DNA from: Aurantiochytrium sp. KH105
Taxonomy: Eukaryota; Sar; Bigyra; Thraustochytrida; Thraustochytriidae
DNA length: 64,000 nucleotides
Direction of reading: 5' to 3'
Assembly: GCA_003116975.1 (NCBI GenBank)
Contig: BGKB01000021.1
Span: forward strand, 186,001 to 250,000
A program made the position numbers and the translations under genes. The notes under the pieces are model-generated. The model searched no databases. It was not told the DNA's origin and saw nothing but the letters and a program-made list of their open reading frames with translations. This document shows positions 51,158 to 60,182 of this stretch, piece by piece; positions within the stretch are counted from its first letter, which is position 1, and each line of letters starts with the position of its first letter.

Positions 51158-52326
51158 AATTACTCTGCAAAATTTATGCGCGCGTCCAAGGGCACCACCC
51201 TACCTAAATAAAAAAAAGTCCAGCTATCGCCAGCTAGCCTGATTTTCACTTTTACGAATTCTGCCAAGCTCTTGCGTTTTGTTTTTCTCTCCGTCGACGT
51301 GACGGTTCTACACCGCCCGCCACAAGCTCGAATTCAAGCTCAAGCTCCAAGCTCAAGCTCAAGAGTCAAGCCCAGGCTTAAGATTCAGGTTCAAGCTCAA
51401 GAGTCAAGAGTCAAGCTCATGCTCAAGCTCGAATGGCTGCAGCGCGAAAAGCGGTGAGAGGTCGCCGCAGGGCGCATACTTGCGCACCCCCCCCCCCCTT
51501 CCCCCGCACCGCACACACCCTCACACTCTCTCTCACTCTGGGCTGCTTCCCGGCGCGTCGCGGGCCCGCCCGTCCCCGGCGTGGCTGGCTCGAGTACAGA
51601 CCTCCTTCCTCGCTCCCTCCTGCAGCCAGGTGCAGCTGCGCGGCGGGCGCGGCGAGGCGAGGCGAGGCGAGCTCCCCGCGAGCGCAGCGACGAGAGCGGC
51701 CCGTTCTCCGGCCTCCCCCTCGCCGTGCTCCGCGCCCTGCTCCTCGCCATGGTCGCTGTCGCCGCTCCGCTCGGCCTGCCCTGCCTCTCTTCTTCCAGGC
51801 CGGCGCGTGCGGCGCGCGCCGCGCCTTCTCCGTCCGCGCCGACAAAGAGAAGGTCGCGCCTGCGCGCCCGCCCGGCGCCTTCGAGGTATGCGGACGGACC
51901 GCCCAGCGCGTGCAGCAGCGGCAGCGGCAGCGGCAGCGGGCGGAGGCCGAGCAGCGGGGGCTTGGAGGATGATGGTGATGGTGGTGGAGAGGGTGAAGTG
52001 CTAGATTGCTTGTGCATGCCTGCCTGCCTGCCTGCTTGCTTGCTTGCATGTGTGCCGGTTCGTTCGCCATTCACGGTTCAAGGGCAGCTTGTGATCACAG
52101 AAGTTGCTGTTGCCGATACTCCTAGGCCTACTCGGCGGCGATTTGGGGCGACGAGCAGCAAACTCGCAACAACACGACGCAAGACGCCACAAGACGAGAG
52201 GAGACGACGCTTCGGAGCAACGAACCGCGCGTCGAGGCGTGCGTGGACGGCAAGCAGGCGGTTGATCGGCTGGGTGGCTGACTGCGGCGTTGCCTGTGCT
52301 CGCGTGGTCCGGGCGCCTTGTCGGCC
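51158..52326. other. Intergenic region with a degenerate TCAAGC repeat and GC-rich block
   Basis: 1.2 kb between ATM and the WD40 gene. 51310-51432 is a degenerate array of CAAGCT/GTCAAG units. 51480-51960 is GC-rich low complexity, open in several frames on both strands. 52017-52048 is a GCCT/GCTT tetranucleotide run. No domain-bearing frame. Confidence 0.55.
51310..51432. repeat. Degenerate CTCAAG repeat array
   Basis: About 120 bp of imperfect CTCAAG/GTCAAG hexamers shortly after the ATM stop. Confidence 0.8.
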
Positions 52327-53283
52327 ATGGTCCGCATTGGAGGTATCGTGCTGGGCGTGGCGCAGTCCGAGGAGCTCGTCGTGGCTGCGAGCTCCTTTGA
52401 CGCGTCCCTGCGCGCGTGGAGCAGAGATGGAGCCCTTGCGTTCGAGATGAAGACGCCCAATAATCAGTGGGCACTGACGGTGGCCGTGCAGGACAATCTT
52501 GCCGCCATGGGGACCTTTGGCGGTGGCCTCTTTCTCGTGGACCTCCAGTCTCACACCGAGCTCCAACATTTCGAAGGCCATACTGACGATGTCATGAGTC
52601 TCGTCCTCGACGGAGACACAATCTTGTCTGGCTCCGATGACAAGACCATTCGTATCTGGGACAAGGCGAGCGGCGAGTGCCTTCAGACGATTCACGCTGG
52701 AGCGGCGGTCAATGGGCTTGCCACGCAGGACGACTTGATCGTCGCGGGCTTGGACGACAAAATCGTACGCGTTTTCGACCGCACCAGTGGCGAGGAGCTT
52801 CACGTCCTCACAGATGCCACAGGCGAGATCAACTCGGTGGCAATGAATGCGCAGTATATGGTGAGCGGGGCCGAGGATACCAAGCTTAGAGTCTACGCTG
52901 TGCCATCTTTCGAGCTCGTCAATGTCCTTGAAGGACACACCGAGCTGGTTCGATCTGTCGCGCTCCAGGGAGACTACATTGTGAGTGGGTCTTTCGACAA
53001 AACGGCAATCGTTTGGGACGCACACAGCGGTGCTAAACTGCATGTGCTGAAGGGACATTCGAACATGGTGTGGTCAGTGTCTCTCCAAGGATCGGAAGTT
53101 GTCACTGGATCTTCAGACAACAGTGTGCGGGTATGGGACGCACAGTCAGGAGCCTCGAAGCTCGTGCTGAATGGTACTGAGGCAGTTTCGGGCGCGCTCG
53201 CAGAGGCGGTTGCCGCACAGAAGCGCGAATCCTTGCCAAGGCGTCTGAGCCGACGCATCTCGAGTGCCCTTGGACGCCGATAG
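52327..53283 (+). CDS. WD40-repeat beta-propeller protein
   Basis: The protein has 318 residues from the ATG at 52327. About seven blades of roughly 40 residues are visible. Typical ends are SDDKTIRIWDKASG, LDDKIVRVFDRTSG, AEDTKLRVYAV, SFDKTAIVWDAHSG and SSDNSVRVWDAQSG, each preceded by GH or an equivalent (EGHTDDVMSL, EGHTELVRSV, KGHSNMVWSV). The whole protein is one propeller plus a basic C-terminal tail (RRLSRRISSALGRR). WD40 propellers are scaffolds; no other domain is present, so the partner and pathway cannot be inferred. Blades are more alike than usual, especially the last three. Confidence 0.88.
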   Translation: MVRIGGIVLGVAQSEELVVAASSFDASLRAWSRDGALAFEMKTPNNQWALTVAVQDNLAAMGTFGGGLFLVDLQSHTELQHFEGHTDDVMSLVLDGDTILSGSDDKTIRIWDKASGECLQTIHAGAAVNGLATQDDLIVAGLDDKIVRVFDRTSGEELHVLTDATGEINSVAMNAQYMVSGAEDTKLRVYAVPSFELVNVLEGHTELVRSVALQGDYIVSGSFDKTAIVWDAHSGAKLHVLKGHSNMVWSVSLQGSEVVTGSSDNSVRVWDAQSGASKLVLNGTEAVSGALAEAVAAQKRESLPRRLSRRISSALGRR

Positions 53284-54794
53284 TCTTTCAAACCACCGCT
53301 TTCTGTCGCGAAAGTTGTAGATTTGCCATTGCGCTCAAGGTGACACCTGCTTAGCATGGTCTTTCGCGATCGTGCCAGTGTCGGCAGCTCTCGGCTCGGT
53401 AAAGAATCCTCTGGAGCACTACACTTTTCCCGCGGACTTTCTTCTCGAACCTTTGCAGAATTCACGGCATACCATTGCACTACAAGTGGCCATACATGCG
53501 CTGTGTTTCGATCTGCACATGGTCGCAAGAGAAGAGGTTAATGCTTCTCTTGGTATGATTGGCGTGCAACACGTTTTTTTTGTTTCATGTTCGAGCTCTG
53601 CAAGACTACACTATTAAAATTGTCGCGCGCGACACCAAACAGCACCCTACGATCCGCCGATGTCGTTGACCATAGACTAAGAGAGATTATTATCTTTCCG
53701 ACATCGCCCAAAGTCTCCAAAAAGATTATTATCTTTCCTACATCGCCCAAATTCTCAAAAAAAGGTTTACGTGAGAGCACCTCGTTCTGCTCAGCAGGTA
53801 AGAGACTACAGGCGCCCCCTTCACGCGCGCTATTCACCAGCAAGCCGACCTTGAAGCAACCGTGCGGGAGAATAGTTCCTGTTTCCCTCACGTGCTATAT
53901 CATAGCATGGGCCGCATTGAAGGCTGCGTGCTCGACATTGAGCAAAAGCTGCTTGCGTCGATGACAACCACTCGTTGCGCGCATAGAGCAAGGACAAAAG
54001 CCTTGTTTGGAAGACGAAGACACCAAACAGGCTATCACACTGGCCGTACGAAACGGTGGGGACTGCTGGCAGTAGGCGGATGGCCAGCGCCTTGCAAACA
54101 CCAGCTCGTATGCTTTGACCATCTTTTCGGAAGATAATTTGCCGGTATCGTTTTTAATCTGTGCCTCCAGCAATTCCTCAACGAAAAACATGGCTGATTC
54201 GCCACTGGGTTCCAGGATCGAAGCAAGGCAAATGGGACCGGGGAACTGGCTCACTGTCCGAATTCCTTTAAGATTGCCCTGCAGGTTGGCGTGGGTGACG
54301 TAGTTGTCAGGGATAACCAAAAGCGCCTCCGTTAAACCGTAGGTTGTACAAACACTCCAAAAGAATTTTCCTTGTTGCTCTCGGATTCATAGTAGGCCTA
54401 TTTTTACAAAAAAAAAATTAATTTTATTTTTGGAAATTTTTAAAAATTGTGCATTCTCTGAACGCGTATAGACGAGACCGCAAGCAACTGGAGAATGCAA
54501 GACTTGATTCTCATCGCGTCTAAACAAAGTTGCGACGATACCGAGGTCAAGGCCTCCAGCAGCTTTTCTTCTTGAAAGTGAACAATCGATCTCTTTGCGG
54601 CCTACCAGTTCACGATTAAAGAGCATGAATAAAGCAACAAGCTTGGGTTACTTTACTTTAGTCACGCCATAAATCTAAACATCATCAAACGCTCTCAGGT
54701 ATCGATCGCTTCATCGTGCTCAAGTTGAAGTGAACTGAAGCTCTCGAAAATTGGCGAGCTATGCTTGGCCAAAGTCTGTGAAGATCAAAGCGGA
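53284..54794. other. AT-richer interval with decayed coding-like fragments
   Basis: 1.5 kb between the WD40 gene and the pyroglutamyl-peptidase gene. It includes a 39-bp tandem duplication (53684-53761). Minus-strand frames look partly protein-like: 54387-54626 begins with an ATG (MLFNRELVGRKEIDCSLSRR), and 53895-54365 in another frame contains EALLVIPDNYVTHANLQ and GESAMFFVEELLEAQIK, but no ATG opens it and stops separate the two. This could be a decayed gene or a spliced gene that I cannot assemble; no family recognised. Confidence 0.35.
53684..53761. repeat. 39-bp tandem duplication
   Basis: Two near-identical copies of a 39-bp unit beginning AGATTATTATCTTTCC, at 53684 and 53723. Confidence 0.9.
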
Positions 54795-55625
54795 TCAGCT
54801 TTCGGCACTAGATGTTCGCGCTTCAATGACGTCTTGAAAAGTACAAAGAACACGCTCGGACTCCTCCTTGTTTTCCTCTGCCCAGGCGCGACGTTCTTGA
54901 AGCGGAGTGTCATCTCCGAGCACGAGGCGAGCTGTGGCGTCCGTACCGTGAAGAGAATACATGTGCTGCAACCGTGAATTCGCAATATGATCGAGAATAC
55001 TTTCCACGACCTCGAGATGCACGGCCGGCGGAGCAGTCGCAAAACTTGGTACATGCACAAAGAGAACATGAGACCCATGGCGCGCTAAACTCGAATAGTA
55101 CACAAAATTACAAACAAATCGGCCCGGGTCGTCAGTAACATTCACTCGTGCCTTAATCCCCACGGATGATCGCACGTCGCTGCAGAGTGCGTCAAGGTCG
55201 AATCCGCAAGAGAGGTTCGGCGCGCCATCAGGAATAATTTTGGCGTGTGATGGGCTTTCGCCACGTTCATCGGGCACGCGAAAATCGGCCTCATTGTAAG
55301 CCTTGTGCTCGAGGCGAAAGGTTTTCGACGACGAGTAGACACCAAGATGGACCCAAATAGCATCAGCTGGCAAGACGTCACGCGCTGCGAGACTTGCGTC
55401 AAGCTCGTCAAGTCCTTGACGAACGCCAACCATGCTCGTTTCCAGCACGCGTGTCAATAGCTCTGGCCTTCGTTGCTGCAGTTCCGCCACGAGTTGCGTC
55501 GTTGGGTTTTCTGGCACGCCGGCAAACTTGCCAAAGCCCGTCAGGACAAGTGTCGCTGGCGTGGACCCCGGCTTCTCAGCACGACGACCGCTCCCATCGG
55601 CCCCACGTAGAAGGTTGCTGCTCAT
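54795..55625 (-). CDS. Pyroglutamyl-peptidase I family (C15) cysteine peptidase
   Basis: The protein has 276 residues from the ATG at 55625. The family start LVLTGFGKFAGVPENPT is followed by the catalytic Glu region (TFRLEHKAYNEADFRVPDERG), the nucleophile Cys in DDPGRFVCNFVYYSSL and the catalytic His in VLFVHVPSF, so the Glu-Cys-His triad is complete. Members remove N-terminal pyroglutamate from peptides in the cytosol. The length is slightly above the usual 210-220 because of a C-terminal extension of about 50 residues that ends with a charged helix. The gene stands alone between the WD40 gene and the IS607-like element. Confidence 0.92.
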   Translation of the reverse strand: MSSNLLRGADGSGRRAEKPGSTPATLVLTGFGKFAGVPENPTTQLVAELQQRRPELLTRVLETSMVGVRQGLDELDASLAARDVLPADAIWVHLGVYSSSKTFRLEHKAYNEADFRVPDERGESPSHAKIIPDGAPNLSCGFDLDALCSDVRSSVGIKARVNVTDDPGRFVCNFVYYSSLARHGSHVLFVHVPSFATAPPAVHLEVVESILDHIANSRLQHMYSLHGTDATARLVLGDDTPLQERRAWAEENKEESERVLCTFQDVIEARTSSAES

Positions 55626-56362
55626 CGATCGGCCCACCTCTGTTTTCGCTGCCTTCTACTTTTCCTGCACTGCCGCGCTCGCGGCAGCTTCGCTCACACT
55701 CCGTTCTTGCAGAGGTCCACGCAGACCCACGCAGCCCCTCGTTCTTGCGTTCGTGGTCTGAAAAGCCGCGAAGCTCACGATCACAGCCTGAGAGAAATAG
55801 GCCAAGAAGGTATGTATATCACCCTTGCTAGGCCATGACGTCTTGCAAGAATGATCGTGAAAATCTCGCCATAAATCGCTCTCGAGAGTACTAACTCGAT
55901 CAGGACAGTCATCATGGGAAAGATTGAGAGACAGACAGATCATTGCATAGTTAGCCTTGAGAGCTCAAGAGCAAGAAGCTCATACGCTGGATAAGTGAGG
56001 TGAAGTTCACGATTATGGTGGCGAGTCTCTACTTCGACAAGTGCAAAACATTGAACATCAAAAGAGCACGACAAATTCAAAATGCGTAGAACTCACCCTC
56101 GGTCTTTCACAGTCTCGTTGTATTTTCGAAATGCACACCTGTACCCGAGGGAGGGAGACTAGCCCAAGAAGCACATTGCTTCACGCGAAAATACTCTCTC
56201 CGCCAATGTAGACGCTGCGAGAATACTTTCTTCTTTTATGGGTCTAACGTTCGTTATTCACGTAAAAGATAGGTTCGTGTGCTAATTTGGACATGATTCG
56301 ATTGTGATCGGGTTCTCACGCATGTTGAAGCCGTGCCGCGCCCGGGCCCGCGGGGTAGCAAA
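55626..56362. other. Intergenic interval left of the IS607-like element
   Basis: About 740 bp with no convincing gene. Just beside the element (56338-56356) is a sharp GC-rich palindromic block (CCGCGCCCGGGCCCGCGGGG) in otherwise AT-rich sequence, which may mark the boundary of inserted and host DNA. Confidence 0.45.
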
Positions 56363-56369
56363 AATGGAT

Positions 56370-56437
56370 GTAACGGATCATTTTTTCCCCTAAAGAAAAT
56401 AAATGTAAGTCATTAGCCTTACATAGTTTACCGTTAC
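56370..56437 (-). ncRNA. Candidate guide-RNA (omega/fRNA) scaffold at the element end
   Basis: Two nested perfect inverted repeats lie 60-130 nt downstream of the nuclease stop: outer 7-bp arms at 56370-56376 and 56431-56437, inner 7-bp arms at 56403-56409 and 56418-56424 with an 8-nt loop. TnpB and Fanzor guide RNAs are transcribed from exactly this position, overlapping the 3' end of the nuclease gene and the transposon end. An 8-bp repeat (AGTTTACC) also occurs at 56425 and 56482. Structure is seen; function is inferred from position. Confidence 0.35.
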
Positions 56438-56496
56438 TATTTATCTCTATAAACAATATTTTACAAGCCGTAACTAGCATAAGTTTACCAGAAGAG

Positions 56497-58362
56497 TCAC
56501 TTCGTGCACGAGATGGATTTGATGTAAATATTGCGAGCACCGTTGATGTCTCTGTCAATGGAGAGACCACAACGATCACAATTATATCGTTTATTTCCAC
56601 CAAGATTGCGTTTCACGTATCCGCATCTTGTGCATGTTTTTGAAGTGTACTCTTCAGGAACGGCCAGCGTGTTTCTTACATGTCCGTGGTCTTGAATGAG
56701 TTTGTCGCGAAAGCGACAGTGAGAAAGCAGTTGTATCTTGCGCTTCGCAGTTCGATGGAGCTTGGGTGATTCGAGGATACTCTTGACACCTATTTTACCA
56801 ACCCGGATTTCTTGAAAGTTGTCCAGAAGAAAGCGAATGATCTTGTCGTGTGTGTCTTTGCGTTTGTTCTTCATTTTTGCCCAAAGCATTTGCTCTTTGT
56901 GCTTGTAGGTCTTCTTTCTATGAATGCGACTTCCAGTCTTTTCATCCCAACCCCGGGAGCTTCTGATCTGGTCGATACGCTTTGACAAGTCGAGCATACT
57001 GTAAGACTTGAAATTTCCACGTTTCTCAGAACCAGTCGTACGTGGCAAGACGTTGAGTGTTGCACATAGTTTCGCATCGTTCGAATAGAGTGTTTGAAAG
57101 TCACGAGCACCTGGATCGAGAGTCGCGTCTTTGAAAGGTGCTGGTTTGAGCTTTTCTCGCTTTTTCTGATATGGAATGATCAGGTACCAACGACCGGGCT
57201 CTTCGTAAACGATTTTGCAGTCCTTTTCAATCTTGGGGAGCTTTCGATTTCGCTTCTTCGAACCTTGACGTTTGTATCGCAGTGGTCCAAATGGTTTTGT
57301 ATCGCTGTCTCCATCCACCTTCCACCTATATCGTTTCATCATGAATATGAAGTTGTCGTCAAATGCATTGTTCTTATCGAACATACACTTTTGAACTGGA
57401 ATAACACCAAAACCTCGCTTGTCGCGCCTTGACTGAAAGCGCATTTCGAACTTTTTCACATTTCCAGCCTTTTTGTTCGAGAAAGCGGATTTGTAAGCTG
57501 CTCCTAGACGACGTAGAGTGTCACCACGCATATGGTATGGAATACTCTCAATCTCGTCATCGAGCTTTCGTTCCTTCTCGACTTCGCGATTCAACGCGTT
57601 ACGGGTTGGTCCAAGAAAGTACTTTTTCATCTCCGCAAAATGAGTGCCTACATTTCCTTTCTTGATATGCTCAAGAGCCAGGTTCCACAATGCACGTAGT
57701 GCGTGGTGAATTTTGGCAAAAATCTTTCTTTGACGAAGTGTTGGTCGCAGCTTAACTTTCATCGATCTTAAGTCGCTTTCTTCCTCGTCGGCTGCTTCGT
57801 TGACCGTGGAGACGACACCCGAAGACGGTGATGATTGAGACGAGGTCTTTGACGAGTTCATCTTGCGGTCCTCCATCGTCTTCTTGTCCATTTGGATGGA
57901 CAACTCGAATTGACCCTCCTTTGGAAGTGACAATCCACTCGAGCAAGTCGAATGCGAATCTACAGAGACGGTCTCTATAGGTAACCACGACTTCTTCGAG
58001 TTCTCCACGCATTGCGAGTTCCAGAATGGAACGAAGACCGCGCCTTTTGAAGTTGATGCCCGACCCGATGTCTTGCATGACTTGGTGATTGGGGAAGTTT
58101 TCTTCGAACCAAGCGACTTGTCTGGAGAGGTCGTCTTTCTGCGCTTTGCTACTGACTCTTGCATAACATAGTCGACGTCGCTCAACTTCCGTTTGCCTAG
58201 GAGTGTCCGGGTTGTTGTCAAAGTCCTCGATACATACTCGTCGATGTCCGCCTTTTGTTCTGTAACTTCTGACTTTGTTGTCGTTGGCGTAGTTTCGTAT
58301 TGTATCTCTGTGCAGTCCGAGCCGCTGTGCGGCGACTCCAATGGAGACGTAGTGTCGCTCAT
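56497..58362 (-). CDS. TnpB/Fanzor-type RNA-guided RuvC nuclease
   Basis: The core starts at an ATG at 57762 (MKVKLRPTLRQRK, 421 residues), like prokaryotic TnpB; the same frame is open to an ATG at 58362, giving 621 residues. The DNA-binding region is followed by RuvC-I with catalytic Asp in LDPGARDFQTLYS, the RuvC-II strand IRVGKIGVK where the usual Glu is Gly, then VPEEYTSKTCTRCG with Glu about 48 residues downstream, a CxxC...CxxC zinc ribbon (CTRCG, CDRCG) and RuvC-III IDRDINGARNI. The moved glutamate is the pattern described for Fanzors and related TnpBs. The extension has basic clusters GKRKL and AKRRKTTSPDK resembling a bipartite NLS. The start is uncertain (57762 versus 58362); the family is not. 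Confidence 0.88.
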   Translation of the reverse strand: MSDTTSPLESPHSGSDCTEIQYETTPTTTKSEVTEQKADIDEYVSRTLTTTRTLLGKRKLSDVDYVMQESVAKRRKTTSPDKSLGSKKTSPITKSCKTSGRASTSKGAVFVPFWNSQCVENSKKSWLPIETVSVDSHSTCSSGLSLPKEGQFELSIQMDKKTMEDRKMNSSKTSSQSSPSSGVVSTVNEAADEEESDLRSMKVKLRPTLRQRKIFAKIHHALRALWNLALEHIKKGNVGTHFAEMKKYFLGPTRNALNREVEKERKLDDEIESIPYHMRGDTLRRLGAAYKSAFSNKKAGNVKKFEMRFQSRRDKRGFGVIPVQKCMFDKNNAFDDNFIFMMKRYRWKVDGDSDTKPFGPLRYKRQGSKKRNRKLPKIEKDCKIVYEEPGRWYLIIPYQKKREKLKPAPFKDATLDPGARDFQTLYSNDAKLCATLNVLPRTTGSEKRGNFKSYSMLDLSKRIDQIRSSRGWDEKTGSRIHRKKTYKHKEQMLWAKMKNKRKDTHDKIIRFLLDNFQEIRVGKIGVKSILESPKLHRTAKRKIQLLSHCRFRDKLIQDHGHVRNTLAVPEEYTSKTCTRCGYVKRNLGGNKRYNCDRCGLSIDRDINGARNIYIKSISCTK

Positions 58363-58369
58363 CTGACAT
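57752..58369 (-). CDS. IS607-family serine recombinase (TnpA)
   Basis: The protein has 205 residues from the ATG at 58369; an upstream in-frame ATG at 58516 would add 49 residues unlike the family. Residues 6-45 are a MerR-like helix-turn-helix (YVSIGVAAQRLGLHRDTIR, then GGHRRV). The serine-resolvase catalytic domain follows: LCYARVSSKAQKDDL with the nucleophilic Ser, DIGSGINFKRRGL and VVVTYRDRLCRFAFDLL, ending in a basic tail (SSRRGRKRL). This fused HTH-resolvase order is specific to IS607 TnpA, which moves elements through a circular intermediate. All expected catalytic motifs are present. Its 3' end overlaps the nuclease core by 11 nt and its whole length overlaps the extended nuclease frame. 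Confidence 0.93.
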   Translation of the reverse strand: MSDERHYVSIGVAAQRLGLHRDTIRNYANDNKVRSYRTKGGHRRVCIEDFDNNPDTPRQTEVERRRLCYARVSSKAQKDDLSRQVAWFEENFPNHQVMQDIGSGINFKRRGLRSILELAMRGELEEVVVTYRDRLCRFAFDLLEWIVTSKGGSIRVVHPNGQEDDGGPQDELVKDLVSIITVFGCRLHGQRSSRRGRKRLKIDES

Positions 58370-58379
58370 TGAGCGACAC
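58352..58379 (-). promoter_or_regulatory. 10-bp inverted repeat enclosing the two start codons
   Basis: Perfect arms at 58352-58361 and 58370-58379 flank an 8-nt spacer. On the coding strand the loop begins with the recombinase AUG, and the AUG of the extended nuclease frame begins at the last loop base. As RNA it would form a stable start-site hairpin; as DNA it is a plausible dimeric binding site for the recombinase HTH. Confidence 0.6.
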
Positions 58380-58516
58380 CACCAACCCGAGTTTTGGTTT
58401 TGCTGGAAACGATTTGGTTTTGCTTTCGATTCAGGTCTCTTCCACACCCGGTCGTATCGTATGAGCCACCGAGAAAGAATGTTCCTACAATGTAATACAT
58501 CGAACACAATGTTCAT

Positions 58517-59825
58517 ATATCTTCTAATAATTTGTTGTAACTGCTTCAGCCGTTTCTTTCGTTTCTTTGCGGACTTCTTTTTCTTCTTTAGCTATAGTGT
58601 CGAAAGTTCCCTCACTTGCTCACTGTCGGTCAACCACCTTCATTCCTTTCGCGGGAATTATCTTTGAGTTTGCGCGCTCGCGAACAGCCTGCGAAGGCCG
58701 AGCTAAGCTGTCTCCACGTTTCTCTCTCTCTCACCACCACGCTCGCGCCCCGCCAAGAACGCCGACGAAGGTGAAGCGCTGCTTTCTTTTTTCTGCAAAG
58801 CACGGCGGCGGGGCACTGGAAAGGAAGAAGGTGCTAGACTGGGGTGGGGCGCCGAGATTACGTTGCGAGCTTGGGAAGCAGCGGCAGCTGCAGCTGATGA
58901 CGTGCGGCAGCGGAGGCAGCAGCATCGATTCTAACTCTCTACACACAAACTTTCGAATGTATCCGGAAGCCTGCTAGCGCGTCGGCACAGACCATCAGGC
59001 AAGTGAGAGAGAATGAGACGAAGGAAGGAAGGTTTATAAATATAAGAAAGGAGGAAAGGAAGGAATCGAGGAACAACCCAGGAAGACATTCGTGGTCGAT
59101 ATGCACGATCTTGCTGCCGCAAAGTACAAAGAAACGGAGCGCATGTGTATATTGCACCACAGCCTGGCACAGCGCAAGGATGCATACCGCCCAGGTCAAG
59201 GATTCTTTTACCTTTTACAGACAGAGGCAGGCGACTTTTCGGAGCGTCGAGAACGGCGAATACTTTGGCCACGGCCGCGCCAGTTGTATTCTTTGTTGCG
59301 CAGCCTGGAAAACCAAGGGCGACGGACAGAGAGATCTCGAAGCTGCCATCAGTGCACTTGTACGCAGACTTGTACATCGTGAACGTCAATTCTTTCAGCA
59401 AGCATCACTCCTTCGCCGGAGGTCCGTTCGGCGAGTTCCAGAATCGTTTAAAATTTTTAAAGGCGAAAAGCAAAGCAAAGGGGGCGGGAAGAGGAAAAAA
59501 AGAAAGAGCCGCGCAGCACCGGCACCGAAAACGCAAAACCCCAAATCCGAGAGCGCGCCGCGGCGAGAGCGTCACGCCGCTCGCACGAGGCGCGGAGCAG
59601 CAGCCGCGGCAAAGGCCAGGAAAGGCCAAGGCGAAGGCAGAAAGGCGCCGGAAGGCGGGCGGACCTCGGTCGCGGGCGCAGAGGGTCCAGCTCGGCGCGG
59701 TCCGGGCGCAGCGAGAGCGCGCGTCTTTCCTGTCTTTCAGGCTTTCTTGATTCCGCGCGCACCTGAGAGCGCTCGCGCTCGCGCGAGGTGAGGCGAGGCG
59801 ACGAGACGCGGCGCGCGCGCGCGCG
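58517..59825. other. Intergenic interval between the element and the kinase gene
   Basis: 1.3 kb. A minus-strand frame at 58931-59377 starts with an ATG (MYKSAYKCTDGSFEISLSVA) and has host-like codons for its first 60 residues, but I recognise no family and the C-terminal half looks random. From about 59440 to 59825 the plus strand is A/G-rich then GC-rich low complexity, ending in a (GC)n run directly before the kinase ATG. Confidence 0.4.
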
Positions 59826-60148
59826 ATGGCGGCGCCGGGCGGGGCTGAGGCCGAGGCGCTGCGCGCGGAGCTGCGCGCCCTGACGGTGGAGGACGACGCG
59901 CGCGTGGACCTGCGCGAGAGCGAGGTCGAGGCGTGTCTGCGCGCGCTCGAGCGCGTGCACCAGGACGAGGTCGAGCACGAGGAGAAGGCCAGCGGCACGT
60001 GCAGGGGCGAGGTCTTCGCGCAGGGCGACCGCGGGGACGCGGCGTTCTTCCTTACGAGCGGCAGCGTGCGTCTGCGCCGGATTCGCATGGCGCGACAACC
60101 TTCGCTGGTCTTGGACGAGGACATCCAAGACGGAGACGAAGGCGAGAA

Positions 60149-60182
<34 letters not shown>

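Larger units (their letters stand above)
56363..58516 (-). mobile_element. IS607-like transposon carrying a serine recombinase and a TnpB/Fanzor nuclease
   Basis: The minus strand carries a TnpA-type serine recombinase followed by and overlapping a TnpB-type RuvC nuclease, the gene order of IS607 elements. Codon and base composition are AT-richer than the flanking kinase gene. IS607 elements lack terminal inverted repeats, so ends cannot be fixed; I take the left limit as the start of AT-rich non-coding DNA after the nuclease stop and the right limit as the first ATG of the recombinase frame. Related elements are known in eukaryotes and giant viruses, where the nuclease is called Fanzor. Both genes look intact, so the element may be active or recent. 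Confidence 0.85.

Noticed and set aside
56363..58516. Bacterial contamination or a mis-joined bacterial contig
   Set aside because: No N or composition break separates it from host genes on either side, there is no Shine-Dalgarno-like site before either gene, and the nuclease has the Fanzor-type rearranged site. Only read evidence could fully exclude it.
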